Below, piece by piece: positions 45,800 to 57,075 of a stretch of DNA of 64,000 bases. Position 1 is the stretch's first letter. Every line of letters begins with the position of its first letter. The notes beneath the pieces are model-generated. The model was not told where the DNA came from and made no database searches. It saw only the letters and a list, made by a program, of their open reading frames with translations. Made by a program: the position numbers and the translations under genes. Origin of the DNA: Cristatella mucedo (taxonomy: Eukaryota > Bryozoa > Phylactolaemata > Cristatellidae); NCBI GenBank assembly GCA_009760855.2, contig WPIO01000132.1, forward strand, positions 982,501 through 1,046,500. Direction: 5' to 3'.

Positions 45800-48240
45800 A
45801 CTGTTGGCCATTACTAAGCTTTCATTTCAATTCGAAGGCTCGCCATCTTCCGTGCCGACCACACGCCGCCTCACAAGCAAGCCGTTCAATCGGCGTTTCG
45901 TAATTATTGGACGGCCTCTTAAATTCCGCCTGCTACATGTCCGCTCGCTGGAAATCAACGGGTCACTTATCCGCGATCATGCTGTCCATGAGAAGCTAGA
46001 CGCTTTTTCTGCCGATCGAGAGTTCGACGGCGACATGCTCCGGTGGCTGTATAAATGAGACTATTCCTCCGGCGTTCTCATTCTTCCAGTCCCCGCGGTC
46101 TGAAAAGGTAGGTGGCGGGGCTGCTACTGCTGTTCGTGAATCGTTTGGCCTGCATATTTTCGCGCACGAGCTAGCGTTTGAATTAGTTGCTATCACGTCA
46201 CCCATCAAAGACCGTGCATCATAAAGTTGTAATCTACCGGCCTCCTTCTGGCCTATATAATCTTGTTTTTGGAGGAGTTTTCGGAGTCATCGTTAAAATA
46301 TATGCGTGTGGCTGGCCGTTATTGATTGCAGGAGACCTCAACATTCGTGTTAACAACTCTGTTCAAGCAGCAGTCAAGCCCGCTCATTTTTCGGCTGTCT
46401 GGAGAGCTTGCGTTTGATCCCACACCGTAATCATACCACTCACGTCGGCTGCCATATCCTGGATCTCGTTATTCATAAGGGTGTATGCCCCACTGACGTT
46501 GTTGCTTGCCGGCTGACCAGTTCGAATCGGGCTCCGCTGTACGCGCAGGATAACATCGCGTTTGTCCTGCGACGCCCACCAGGTAAGGCGGTTGCTTTTC
46601 ACGACCTCCGTTCCGAGGTCGTAAATTCGAATCCTGTGGTGGGTAATCCTTTATCGCCGCTGCAAGCGGTGGTGATAGCCTTAAAGGCTCTTCTGTCGCT
46701 ATAAAAAAGAGGCTGTTAAATCAGCCAGTATTAATAAGCATTCATCCTGAGAATTTTTTTTAATCTGAGGCAGGCCTTCTTGACCTTGACCTAGCCTCGA
46801 CCGACAGACTCGATACTCTTGCTGATGCAGCGCACATGAACCTTGGGAGTGCACTCGCGAGTACGTGCCTGTTCATTCTGTCAACGTGTGCAGAGTCGTG
46901 GAGATTCCTTTCAATTTTCAAAGCAACTTCAAAAGATGCGCCCTGTGCCGCTTTAAGCAATCTGGGTCTAATGACGCTCGAGCCAATTTCAAAGAAATCA
47001 TCCGAGTCTACACCCGGAAGTTTAGAAAAGCCACGGCTTCCTTTTTTACTCGAAAACTGAAGTCCTGCCAGTTGGATCCAAAACGGATTTTCTAGACGGT
47101 GAGCAATTTGCTGGCAAAATTCTGAGAAGCATCACTCTCCAGATATTAGCTGCTCGGTCAACACGTTTTCAGCCTTCTTCTCTGAAAAATTGCTCATTTG
47201 TGTGCCACCATAAAGCCGCCTCCGACTAAAACCTTTGCTTTGATCCCTACCAGCCTTCGAGCACCTCGAATTCTCTCAACTCTCTTGCTGCATGTATTGA
47301 TGACATCCGCACAAGAATGGCAGCAAATTTTCTTAAATTAAATGATGATAAAACTAACTTACTAGTTATGATTCAGAAATTGGAAAGGCTAATGCTCAAA
47401 ATCAGCTCTGCCAGCATATCTCCTGTTGAATCTGCACGAAACCTAGGTGTCATTTTCCAAAGTGACCTTTCGTTAGACGACCACATCAGCTCCACAGTCA
47501 AGTCTGCCAACTTTCAGCTACTTAACATTGCTAAAATTCGGGCTTGTTTAGATAAGGATATCACATCTAAGTTGGTCCATGCATTTGTGACATCCAGTCT
47601 TGATTTCTGTAACTCACTGCTTGCTGGTCTACCGGCCTGTGCAATCACGCACTTACAGCTGGTGCCAAACTCTGCAGCTAGCTTGTCAGTTGTGAGCGTA
47701 GCAGTTGTCACAGCACACCACTTCTCGCCGACCTACACTGGCTACGAGCCAAGCAACGGATTGACTTCAAGGTTTTGTCGCTCACTTTTAGGTCCCTTCA
47801 TTCTTTGGCTCCAGCCTATCTCTCAGATCTACTCCCCACGAGGCCAAGCATCGTACCACCCGCTTTTCGGAATCCAACAATATACCAATACCTCTTATAA
47901 ACCTCAAATCCTATGGAGACCGTGCATTTAGTTCGTATGCTCCCAAAGCATGGAACTCACTCCCGACTTGCGTCACGACATCCCCCTGACTTGACCACAT
48001 TTAAAAAGAAATTAGAAACGCACCTATTTGTGACAGCTTTTTGTGGGTCCCTGTGATTCGTCCTTTATGTGCTTATGGGTGCTGACACTGTGCATGCTGC
48101 CACTAACCATGTTATTCATGTTGTTTATCAAGCATGATATTACTCATCATTCAATCGCGTTCCCTTTGCAGCAAACGTAAAGCGCCTAGAAAGAGACTGA
48201 GTTCTCTGAGGGTACTTGATCAAATGTATAATTATTGTTA
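45800..48240 (+). mobile_element. LINE family A, longest copy (endonuclease to tail, RT core deleted)
   Basis: The endonuclease region shows LLHVRSLEINGSLIRDHAV, VVIYRPPSGLYN and LLIAGDLNIRV (APE-type GDLN motif). The linker (RVYTRKFRKATASFF) lies near 47.0 kb. At about 47,220 the sequence jumps to SNSLNSLAACIDDIRTRM, after the YADD box, so the catalytic RT half is missing. The C-terminal part and 3' UTR with ATT tail follow. A SINE interrupts it at about 46,580. Frameshifts and stops make it a dead copy. Confidence 0.85.
46580..46745 (+). mobile_element. tRNA-derived SINE, type 1, inserted in LINE A
   Basis: AGGCGGTTGCTTTTCACGAC, a B-box segment AAATTCGAATCC, GGGTAATCCTTTATCG, a body TAGCCTTAAAGGCTCTTCTG and TTAAATCAGCC. 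The LINE reading continues on both sides. Confidence 0.8.
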
Positions 48241-48284
48241 TTATAATTAAAATAATAAATGAGTCGAAAACTGCGACCTTCTTT

Positions 48285-48787
48285 AACGGGCATGTCAAAA
48301 AAATACTTACAAAAATGTGTCAGATAATTGAATACGTGCTTAGGGTATCTTTCGAAAGACAAATATGGTAAAACTAGGATTGGAAGTTCTGACGACTTCC
48401 TTCCGCACGAAAGAAAAATGGCTGTGCAAACCACGCCTAACCCGGATGCAAACCGGAAGCCAAAAAATCTATAAACAAAAAGTTACCTATCTCTGCATCC
48501 TTTGCAATTTTTATCCCAACTTGCCGAACATTGGTACATCACGATACATGCTTGGAGCTTGTTGAGGTGCATTTTTGTGATTTTTATGCAGCTTCATTTC
48601 GAGGGACGGTTGGCACCATGTATATTCCATAACTTGGCTAATACTTAACGTATAGGAGTGAAATTTTAAATGAGAGTTCATCTCTGCTTGTTTTACACGA
48701 GTCTGGCCAAATTTTTTACTTCGGCTGGACAAATTTTGCTCTATATGTCCACAATAAAGGAAAATAAAGCTCCAGGACGTTTGATGA
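48285..48787 (+). repeat. Dispersed ~490-bp repeat, copy 2
   Basis: Colinear with 10905-11393 and joined at CCAGGACGTTTGATGA to a LINE B copy, so its right inverted-repeat arm is lost. Confidence 0.75.
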
Positions 48788-50037
48788 TTCAGAGATTTTC
48801 CAAGGTTTCTGAATGTGATGTGGCTACCTTGATAAAGTTTAGTAAAGGTATATCGTCTCCTGAAGAGCATATACTCTATGGGCTTCACCGGCAGACAAAA
48901 TTAGCCTAGCCATAACTGAGATTTTTAATGTTTCTTTGGAAAAAAGGGTTATACCAAAATCCTTCAAATCGGCTATCGTTCGACCAATACTTAAAAAGCC
49001 TGGATTAGATTCAGAAGTCCTAGAAAACTACGGCCCAATTTCCATTCTTCCTTGTTTTTTAAATATTAAGAAAAGATATTCGCTAAGCAGCTTATAGCAT
49101 ACATTGAAAGGAATAAATTTTTCGAAATATGTTTATTCAGGACTCTAGCGACACCACTCCCTGAAACTGCTCTCCTCCGTGTAACCAATGACATTATATG
49201 CAGCAACAATGACGGGAAAGTTACTACCCTAGCGCTGCTAGATATATCAGCTGCCTTTGGCACTACTGATCACGATATCCTACTTAGATGATGGAGAACA
49301 ACAATCGGTTTAGCAGACGAGGCACTGGCATGGTTCAAATCGTTCTTGTCCGGTCGTGTTCGATCCGCGTCATATGGGATCAAGTCTCACCCACCAAACC
49401 ATTCAGTTACGTGTGGAGTCCCTCAAAGGTCTGCCCTTGGTCCATTGCTGTTGGAAATTTATACTAAACCTCTGGGAAAAGTAATTCAGGCTCATGGAAT
49501 AGGATACCCCTTTAATTCTGACGATGCACAGTAGTGCTTGCCGTTTAAAATGTCGGAATCTGCAGCAGCAACGGATAAACTGAATGCTTTCCTAGAAGAC
49601 ATTCGATCCTTGATTTCGGCAAATTTCTTTAAACTTAATGATGATAAAAAGGAACTGCTACACTTAGAACATCCTATGCGTGTGGCTGGACTGTAAGACT
49701 TCGCTCTTCTAATAGGTGATACTGTTGTGCGACTGTAACCGTGTGCTCGGAATTTAGGTGTCGGTTTTTCTAGTTGCCTAAAGTTTTGAAAGCTGCATTA
49801 AGAAGACTACCTTTACTGCTAGTCAAAAATCCGTTCCCTATCTAAGAGGGACTTGGAATTGTCTACCATGGGACCGTCTACCATGGCGGCTTGCAAAAAT
49901 CCTTAACTAGCTCACTGGTTCTGTCTGTGGTAGGCTATTTCAATTCCATTTTGACTGGGCTACCTAAAAACTACTAGGCTGCTGCAGCTGATGATGAATA
50001 TAGCTACAAGGCTAGATAGAAATCCCCGTCTCTTTTG

Positions 50038-50172
50038 CTGAATGTAATATATCTTCGTCTCTAAACTCCACAAAGCCACAAAGACTATGTGGATGTTACG
50101 CAGGAGAGTTTTGTATAGCGCACTCACAGCCTAAGCAGCTTTCGGTACACATTCGGTAGCCAACAGAAGAAG
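50038..50172 (-). mobile_element. LINE family B 3' end inserted inside another LINE B
   Basis: ACTCCACAAAGCCACAAAGA, CTCACAGCCTAAGCAGC and TTCGGTAGCCAACAGA are the complement of the B 3' UTR. The host copy's coding sequence continues on both sides. Confidence 0.8.
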
Positions 50173-50587
50173 CCTCGATAGCATCCGATTGACCAACGGA
50201 GGCAGAGTAAAGTTCTTACACGGTCAGCCACGGCTTGGCTCGTTCACTTCTAATTGAATCGCTGCACCAGTTTCGGCCTATTGGCACCCTCCGGTCCTGT
50301 GTTGACAATGAATTAGCTGGTCTTTTCCTCCGTTTAAGGACCGCTGAAGGCAGAAGCTTTGTTCTGCAGGTTCTAGTTTGTTGTGCTCACTCCCACAATT
50401 CTTTTGCAGGGACATCTACTCTTATGCTGCCGACTGCGACGTATTCTTTTCAGCGCTCCTGAGCCGCTACCTCTATGCTACTCAGTACCTCAACTGGGGT
50501 AAGGACATTCCCCCCTGGAAGTTCGCCCCCCCCGGACATTTCCCCCGGACGATTCCCCCCTGGGGTAGGATATTCCTCCCCCCGTAT

Positions 50588-50706
50588 ATGGTTTAGGGTT
50601 TAGTGTTTTAGGGCTTTGGGTTTAGAGTTTAGTGTTAAGGGTTTAGGGTTCAGAGTATAGGGTTGAGAGTTTAGGGTTTTAAGGTTTAGGTTTTAGGGTT
50701 TAAGGC
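50588..50706. repeat. Degenerate TTTAGGG-type tract
   Basis: Many variants of GGGTTTAGGGTT and GTTTAGTGTT inside the MITE-like element. Confidence 0.85.
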
Positions 50707-51032
50707 GGGCTGTGCCTCCACCGCTTAAATCCACCCTTGCTCGTATTCCTCGCTTTAGTTATTTCGTATTAGGGCATAACTAGATCTCTTGAGGTCGAGT
50801 TATACTCAGTAGACCTCAGAGGCTTAGCGCTCATTTGTAGGAACGCGGGGCACGCCGTAGCGCGCCCGCTTTGACGGGTACGAGCACGTGCCTGGCGGCG
50901 TCGAGCGGGACCTGATTTCTGCGCAGCCACCGCTCGCTCCATTAGAAACCATCCTTCCAATCTATTCCTCTAATTGTACTGTTATACAGAATTGATCCTA
51001 TTTTAATAGGGCACGAACTTAATTTAATCGTA

Positions 51033-51057
51033 TATATATATATATATATATATATAT
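51033..51057. repeat. (TA)n microsatellite
   Basis: About 12 uninterrupted TA units inside the MITE-like element. Confidence 0.95.
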
Positions 51058-51479
51058 GCGTGTGTATTTTTAGTTATACATCCATCAACATAGGGGGGAC
51101 ATGTCTTACGGGGGGGGGCATGTCAGGGGGAAATAGGGGCGTGTCCTAGGGTCCACGGGGGGAACGTCCAGGGGGAATGTCCTACAACCACCTCAACTAC
51201 CTCCTGACTCAGCTATGCTTCCCACTTTCTCGTTGCTTCGTATGAAGTCAGTTGGCTACCGAATACGTACCGAAAGCCGCTTCATATTTGAGTTCGCTAT
51301 ATAAAGCTCTACTTCATACAATCTACTTGTCTCTGTGGAGTTATAGACAGGAGATACGTGACATTACATTGTATCACATTACATTAATCTTAGACGGGGA
51401 TCGAATGCGATGGCTAACCGTGGAAGCGGTTTTCTTAATGAAGCTCTCAAACTGTATGCTGTTATCAAAGAGGACGCTT

Positions 51480-51745
51480 AAATCCCGACCTCACGGTGGC
51501 GATTGCACTTCTGTATTTCCAATTAGATAAGTATCCTCTCCAAGTTAACCTGTACGTTTGGCGTGACCTACGAGTAAGAGTTTGGTTCTATCATCGCTTA
51601 GTGTACGGAAATTAGCCGACATCCAGCATCGAATGTCTGCAAGGCAAGCATTCAGTTTATCAGTTGCTGCAACGGATTTACGGTGGTTTAAATGGCAAAT
51701 ACAGCCGGTTATTGTCGGCATAAAAGTGACAGCCGATCCCATGGG
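51480..51745 (-). mobile_element. LINE family B, RT fragment
   Basis: The - strand encodes TDKLNACLADIRCWMSANF and LSDDRTKLLLVGHAKR, matching the B copy at 37.6-37.75 kb. Confidence 0.8.
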
Positions 51746-52329
51746 CGCGAATCGATTTTCCGAGAGCCTCGTTTGAAATGGAGAACAGCGAAGAAACTGA
51801 GTACGGCCCTAGAGACTTATCAGCTCGAGGTCTACCGTCGGTGGACGATTGCTGCTATGAGTTTGAGCGGGAACAACAATCGATTGCAGCTATTTCGGCT
51901 TGGTGGTTCTAGCCTGGCGTCAGCCAGGCTTCGCTACTAGAATGCGGCTGTTGGCCTCACCCATCCACAATATACCAGTAACATCCTGCAAGGCGTCCAG
52001 GCTGAATTATAAACTTCAGCTCACGCAAGCTTGCTTGGGATCAGAAAGAATTGGGCTGGGCGCGGTTTGGATGAGCAGCCCGGACGATCGGACCACGGCT
52101 CAGGTAACGGTAAAGTAGAATTAGTGTCGCCATTGGCTTAGAGATTAGATCATCTTTGACGTTGGATCGTAAAAAATTGACTCCATTAATCTAGCAAAGA
52201 GCCCCTCATTTCGCAGTTCCTTTTGCCCAAGAGATTAATGAGATTGGCATTTTAAGGATCGATCTATGCGCCAATACACAAGGCAGTTGAAATCTGACAG
52301 TACGAACATTACAAATGTCATGCCTTCGT

Positions 52330-52905
52330 TTTTTCAATATGCATTACATTAAAAAAATATGGTTTCGCTTCTGTCACGTGAGAACCTTACAATATCGACA
52401 ACATTTTCTTTTCTCGCTAGCTTCTGAGCTATTTTAAAATGGGCATTGATTTTAGCCCAGTTATATTTAGTTGCTTGAATTACGAACTTGAATACCTCAG
52501 TAATAACGCAAGAGTCCTTGGCCAGTAAGTTCGGGATGACATTCGTACGTATTGCTCCAGCGTATTGGTGCTACGACGAAGATACCACACGTTTCATGCG
52601 CTGCTAATCTAGTCGTATTAGCTTCTGAAATGCAGACCATGTCCGGTAAGTATTCAGAAAATCCAGATCCGATACAGGATGAGCCGAGTTGTCCTTGATT
52701 ATTCGTCGGGTCTCTTCGAATGAAAGCCCACTGGGACCCTCTCGCTGCGGATGGCGTCCACTTCTTAATTTTTTCGGAAGTTGATGGTTTTTTTTTACCA
52801 CATTCAATGAAAGATCAAGGATGAGATAATCTGTTCGACTCACCAGATTCCCAGTTTCGCAGCATCTCGAGAGTTGGAGAGACGCCTTCATCACAGAGCT
52901 ACATC
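52330..52905 (-). pseudogene. Coding-like fragment of unknown origin
   Basis: An ATG frame at 52604-52891 (for example PSGLSFEETRRIIKDNSAHP) is followed after its stop by another open stretch down to about 52,350 (IPNLLAKDSCVITEVFKFVI). Both have normal protein composition. The neighbour on the 3' side is a minus-strand LINE B fragment, so an inner part of a LINE or another decayed transposon is likely. No family was recognised. Confidence 0.3.
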
Positions 52906-52997
52906 GATTTGGCGGTTGAGATCGCTTCGTCTAATGGCATTGGTTTCCCAAAAACGTAGCGGTGGTGGAGCCTATGCATTTATTTAAAACGTTGGCG

Positions 52998-53132
52998 AGC
53001 TGGTTTGGCCCAGAGGTTAAGGTGCTCGCTCCGACCGAGGTTGCGGGCTCGAGCCCGCAAGTGGTATATGTGAAGCGCGTAAATAGAGATTAAGTTCTCT
53101 TAAGCCGCTATACAAATGATTTATTTCTTATC
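52998..53132 (+). mobile_element. tRNA-derived SINE, type 2, with a LINE A-like 3' end
   Basis: A box region TGGCCCAGAGGTTAAGGTGC and B box GGCTCGAGCC. The 3' end GCGTAAATAGAGATTAAGTT, CTCTTAAGCCGCTATACAAA resembles the LINE A tail (GCGCCTAGAAAGAGATTAAG, TTCTCTGAGGGCGCTTTATC). Confidence 0.8.
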
Positions 53133-53429
53133 CCCCCACAGAGCGATTGGGTTCTACGTTTAATAGTGGCGCACAAACTGTTGCACCTTTACTGGCTGAA
53201 CGCCATTCGCGAGCCCTGTGTTCAGTGCCAGATGAAGAGTAGTCTCGATCGCTCGATCGTTAGGGCACTGGACTCAGTGGTGGCAGAATGGTTCCCGATA
53301 CCGGCGAAATTATTTGTCGGCCATGAGGTGATGGACATTTGAATGCCGCATAGGCAAGCGTCTTGTTTCCTAATTGGCGGAGCGTGAGCGTGCATCTTCC
53401 CCTACTACCTCTTGTGTTAAACTAAATTT

Positions 53430-54080
53430 CTAGCCGCAATCGTGATGGCAAGCAAGGCAGACAGGCTTGAACTGGTCAATTAGACGGACAGCAAATTCCA
53501 CGGTGCCAGAGTGAACTTGTAGCTGACACTGCACGACATCTGGCAGAAAAACCAGAACAGGTCTTTTTGCTACACAGTAATGGTTAAGTAGCTCATGTGC
53601 TGACATCGAGGTACAAACATGTCTGTCTGTCACTGTCACTAAATTTAGAGCTAGTTATTTACCTTTTCAAGACATCGCATTTCGCGTGAAATGGCGGGAT
53701 GACTACCCCATCTTCTTCCGCTGTATGTCATGGCTGATATTATCTTGTCAAATTATATAATAAAGAATACGAGTGAATAAGTGAGCGAATGCTTAAATTT
53801 ATTACAGAATAAAAATATAAGACAGCGCAGGTAGTGTGCCCTCATCCCCCGTGGGTTAAGCGCTTCCGTTCCCACCGACGACACGGTCGCTATCATTCGA
53901 GAAGAACTGGGTCCACATCTCGGTGCTGTCGCAAACCGCGTCGCTCAGCCACAGTTTCCGGAATAATTTTCGGCATGCTGACTTCATGCCAAATGTGACA
54001 AGGCTCTGCTCGTTGCATGGGTACCACGACCCGAATGGCAGCACCGAGGCCGACCTTCGCCCCAGGGTCCGGAAATCTCG
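53430..54080 (-). other. Two possible minus-strand exons of unknown function
   Basis: 53856-54080 (- strand) reads LPFGSWYPCNEQSLVTFGMK and on to a stop. 53430-53640 reads KRPVLVFLPDVVQCQLQVHS and on to a stop. Both have ordinary protein composition and AG dinucleotides in front, but both end in stops, so they cannot be consecutive exons of one transcript as they stand. I recognise no family. Confidence 0.25.
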
Positions 54081-54369
54081 CTAGATGCCTGAGTATTTAA
54101 TGAAACTAAGGTGGCCTTCATCAGGGACTGAACACAAGCCCAGCACTTCGTAAAATTTATTACGCTACTACGATGAGACGTAAAGTTATGATGAGTGTAA
54201 TGACAAAGTCATGAGGGAAGATAATACGATAGCTTGCGTACGTGCCAACACTTCTACTCTCACAGTTGAAACTGACGGTTAAATTCTGCGTTGAATTATT
54301 AAATAGTGATTAGCAGGCTTTTGATCAGTGCGTTTTTAATTACTTATGTAAACGATGTGGGGATAAATA

Positions 54370-54548
54370 ATAAATCCTAGCTGATTCAGCAGCCTCTTTT
54401 GTATAGCGGTAGAAGAGCCTTTACGGCGATCACCGCCGCTTGCAGTGGCGATAAAGGATCGCCCACCACAGGATTCGAACCCACGACCTCGGGGCTGAGG
54501 TCGTGAAAAGCAACCACCTTACTTAGTGAGCCATCATCTCTCAGTGGA
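54370..54548 (-). mobile_element. tRNA-derived SINE, type 1
   Basis: On the - strand: A box region GCTCACTAAGTAAGGTGGTT, B box GGGTTCGAATCC, GGGCGATCCTTTATCGCC, body AAAGGCTCTTCTACCGCTAT and an AT-rich end. It is one of the fullest copies here. Confidence 0.85.
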
Positions 54549-54899
54549 GACATTGCGGCTGAGCCTTCGCGAAACTATATGCTTGAAGGTATATATTGAG
54601 GCGGAGCAAGGATTTTCATCTACGGGGGGGGGAAGATCCATAAGATTTTCATATTGGGGCAAGTCCAGAAGATTTTCATGTAGGCGTCAAGACTCGCAAG
54701 TAATGAAATAGTATACCCCACAAAATCATTTTGTTAATTCGATACGAACTCGGAGGCTGCTCATCGCAGGACAGCATTAAGTCGGCGGTGACAGTCGGGG
54801 GCAGCTGAGAAGAACAGGGGACAGCCCACGTCGCTGCCCCCTGCCACTCGGAGGGGAAAATCCCCCCACGTCTCTGGCTCAACCGCTGGGTAAAGCAAG

Positions 54900-55330
54900 G
54901 TCCTTAATACAGAACTTTACAAATTCATAGACCAGCTTAGCTGTGGTTTCAATATCTAAGCAGGTCCGAAATTTTGCAACGTTGCGTAGAAGGAAGCACG
55001 AGACAGGTCTTCAGAGCTGATGTGGTTATCGAGGGGGAACTTTCTAACAGGGCGCCTAGATTCGGAGTAGAGGCTACGCGAGATATGCTGGCGGAACCCA
55101 CTTTGAGGGCTGGGCTTTCTAGTTTCTGAGTAGCACCAGGTTTTCCCATGGCTACTAAGATAGTTGTATCCTAATTATTTTTGAGTAATGTTGCTGCCAT
55201 CCCAGTGCAAGTGTCAGCAATTCATGTTGCAAGGGAGCTGAGAGTTTGAGATACTTGAAGGCATAATGGAATCGGAGCATAAGTGGAGTTGCTGTGCTAA
55301 CTGCATAGTAATTAATTGTTAAATTGTGCT
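54900..55330 (-). mobile_element. LINE family A fragment
   Basis: The - strand shows KLESPALKVGSASISRV and NLGALLESS, the decayed form of the family's KLESLTLKVGSASISPVESA and NLGVLFQ. Confidence 0.75.
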
Positions 55331-57075
55331 TGGCGATTCCTGGGGTATCCCATATTTTAAAGGGTCGCTGAGAGACTGTTTACCGTTAAAATCTGTTGAC
55401 TGACTGTTGACCGTTAAAATCCGCTCTTTGGAATCTCCCGCCTAGATAGGACCGAAATTGTTGCAGCACAGTGAGTGATGCCTAGGCTAGTCGACAACCG
55501 CTCAAACGTGTCACGATGCGGAACTTTTTGAAATCTCTGTTCAGGAAATCTGTTCATGAAACTTTTTGAAATCTCTGTTCATGAAACTCGTCGCCGAAAA
55601 ATTCCAATGGCGGCCCATTAAAATAATCCTAGCCCAACATTTAGTTTAGTCCAATAGAAGGAGCCACATAGCGTCCGATAATGCAAAATTTAATTCTCAC
55701 GTGAAGCTACAAGTCAAATGTTGTCTGCAATAAAAACACGGCTACGTATCACTTTTGATAAAAACGTGGCAAACCTTCATTAAGCTGAACAGTTTTTGAT
55801 GAAAAACGGTCGCTAGGTCGGTCTGCTGGGTCTTTAAATAAAAGAAATGTAGATAAGCGTCCCCTTTGTAACAAAGGGGACGCCACTGCATATCTCCCGG
55901 CAACGAATCAACGGATCAAGCAGCAAAGCTCTTACCCACGATTCGCAAAGCACACCGTGACTGAAAACTCCGCCGTACCTAGCTGAACGAGCGAAAAGTG
56001 ATTTCAGCTGCATTACATTTGCTTTGCCGGGCCAGTGCTTGCTCTACCGATCAAAAGCGACTGAGACTCCTTGCTCTCCTATTCTTAAATATCGAAGGAA
56101 TCAGATTCTTAAAACGAGGAAGCTTTCGAGATCCCTAACAAACTATATTAGCTAGCACTTCGGAAGCCGTGGTCGATAGCTGCGACGGAATAATATCGCG
56201 AGCACAATTGGCTGGGAAACCTGGAGCACAAGTATTATCGTCAGAAGTAGACGCATTTCTACAAAGAAAATCGAACCCTGATGCGCACGGTGGCCGAACC
56301 ACACTTTCTCGTCGGTCAGTTATTTCCTCCGCCGAGTGGCGACGTGAAAGGGGCGTTTCCTTGCTACTGCCAATTAGAGCTTCCGGTCGCCAGCTGATGC
56401 GCGGCCCTTGAGAGGTTGCGCAGCCGTCTAGGTTCTTGCGCTGAAGCAAAGCGTCGGCAAACGCCGGCCTTTAGGCCAGATAACTAACTAACTAATACTA
56501 CACTGCTACCTAACTAGTACTACAGCCCGGCGCAATGTTATACGTGTTTCGGCTCAATCGAATTGTCGCGGGTTTCTTCCTCTTCATTACTGTCGTTACG
56601 GTTGCAGCTCAAGCTACGACCGGTGTTTATTTTTAGAACTGACGTAGCAGAAAGTGCCCGACCGGCGAGGGATCGTGAACGCTTCCCCCTACAATTGCCG
56701 TGAGCGTCTGTGCGTCTGTTGCGACATTCGTTCGTTCGCCTGGCCATGCCCACTCCGCCACTCCCACTTCTTCTGGCCGAGTGCACTTTCGTGACCTCCT
56801 GAAATAACAAGTAGTCCGAAAAGTTTACCGACCCCTGCGCTAAGGAAACGGTTGAGGTATCAAGGTCGAGGTCAAGGACACCCAGTCGAAGTCCAGGACT
56901 ATGGTTGTGATGCTTGTAGCTAAAAAGTCAGCAAAATACCCAGCTGCTAACTGACGCCAAAAAGGTATACATCTCTAGTATCCCCCTCGTAGCTTAAATG
57001 ACCGCCAAATTCTGAATCGTCCGGAAGGAGCTCGCCGACTCTGCTTCACTGAAAAGCCAGCTGACGCTGGTCACA
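55331..57075. other. Unassigned intergenic stretch
   Basis: It holds a perfect hairpin at 55857-55883 and open frames at 56135-56449 (- strand) and 56169-56411 (+ strand) that overlap each other. No family, splice partners or repeat similarity was recognised. Confidence 0.4.
55857..55883. repeat. Perfect 12-bp hairpin
   Basis: GCGTCCCCTTTG and CAAAGGGGACGC are separated by TAA. Confidence 0.92.

Larger units (their letters stand above)
50496..51189. mobile_element. MITE-like DNA element with terminal inverted repeats and target-site duplication
   Basis: It is flanked by ACCTCAACT at 50487-50495 and 51190-51198; uninterrupted LINE B copies have this motif once. The left end GGGGTAAGGACATTCCCCCC mirrors the right end GGGGGAATGTCCTACAACC. 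Both ends carry further GGACAT(T)CCCCC-type subrepeats. The interior has a TTTAGGG-like tract, a (TA)n tract and no transposase. Length is 694 bp; the 8-9 base duplication suits hAT- or Mutator-type elements. Confidence 0.8.
48788..51385 (+). mobile_element. LINE family B, long decayed copy with two insertions
   Basis: The N-terminal RT part (KSAIVRPILKKPGLDSEVLE, NYGPISILP) is near 48.95 kb. The RT core with GVPQRSALGPLLLEIYTKPL and a decayed DD box is near 49.4-49.5 kb, and the C-terminal part and 3' UTR run to an ATTACATT tail at about 51,365-51,385. A minus-strand B fragment interrupts it at about 50,040 and a MITE-like element at 50,496. Many stops. Confidence 0.85.
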
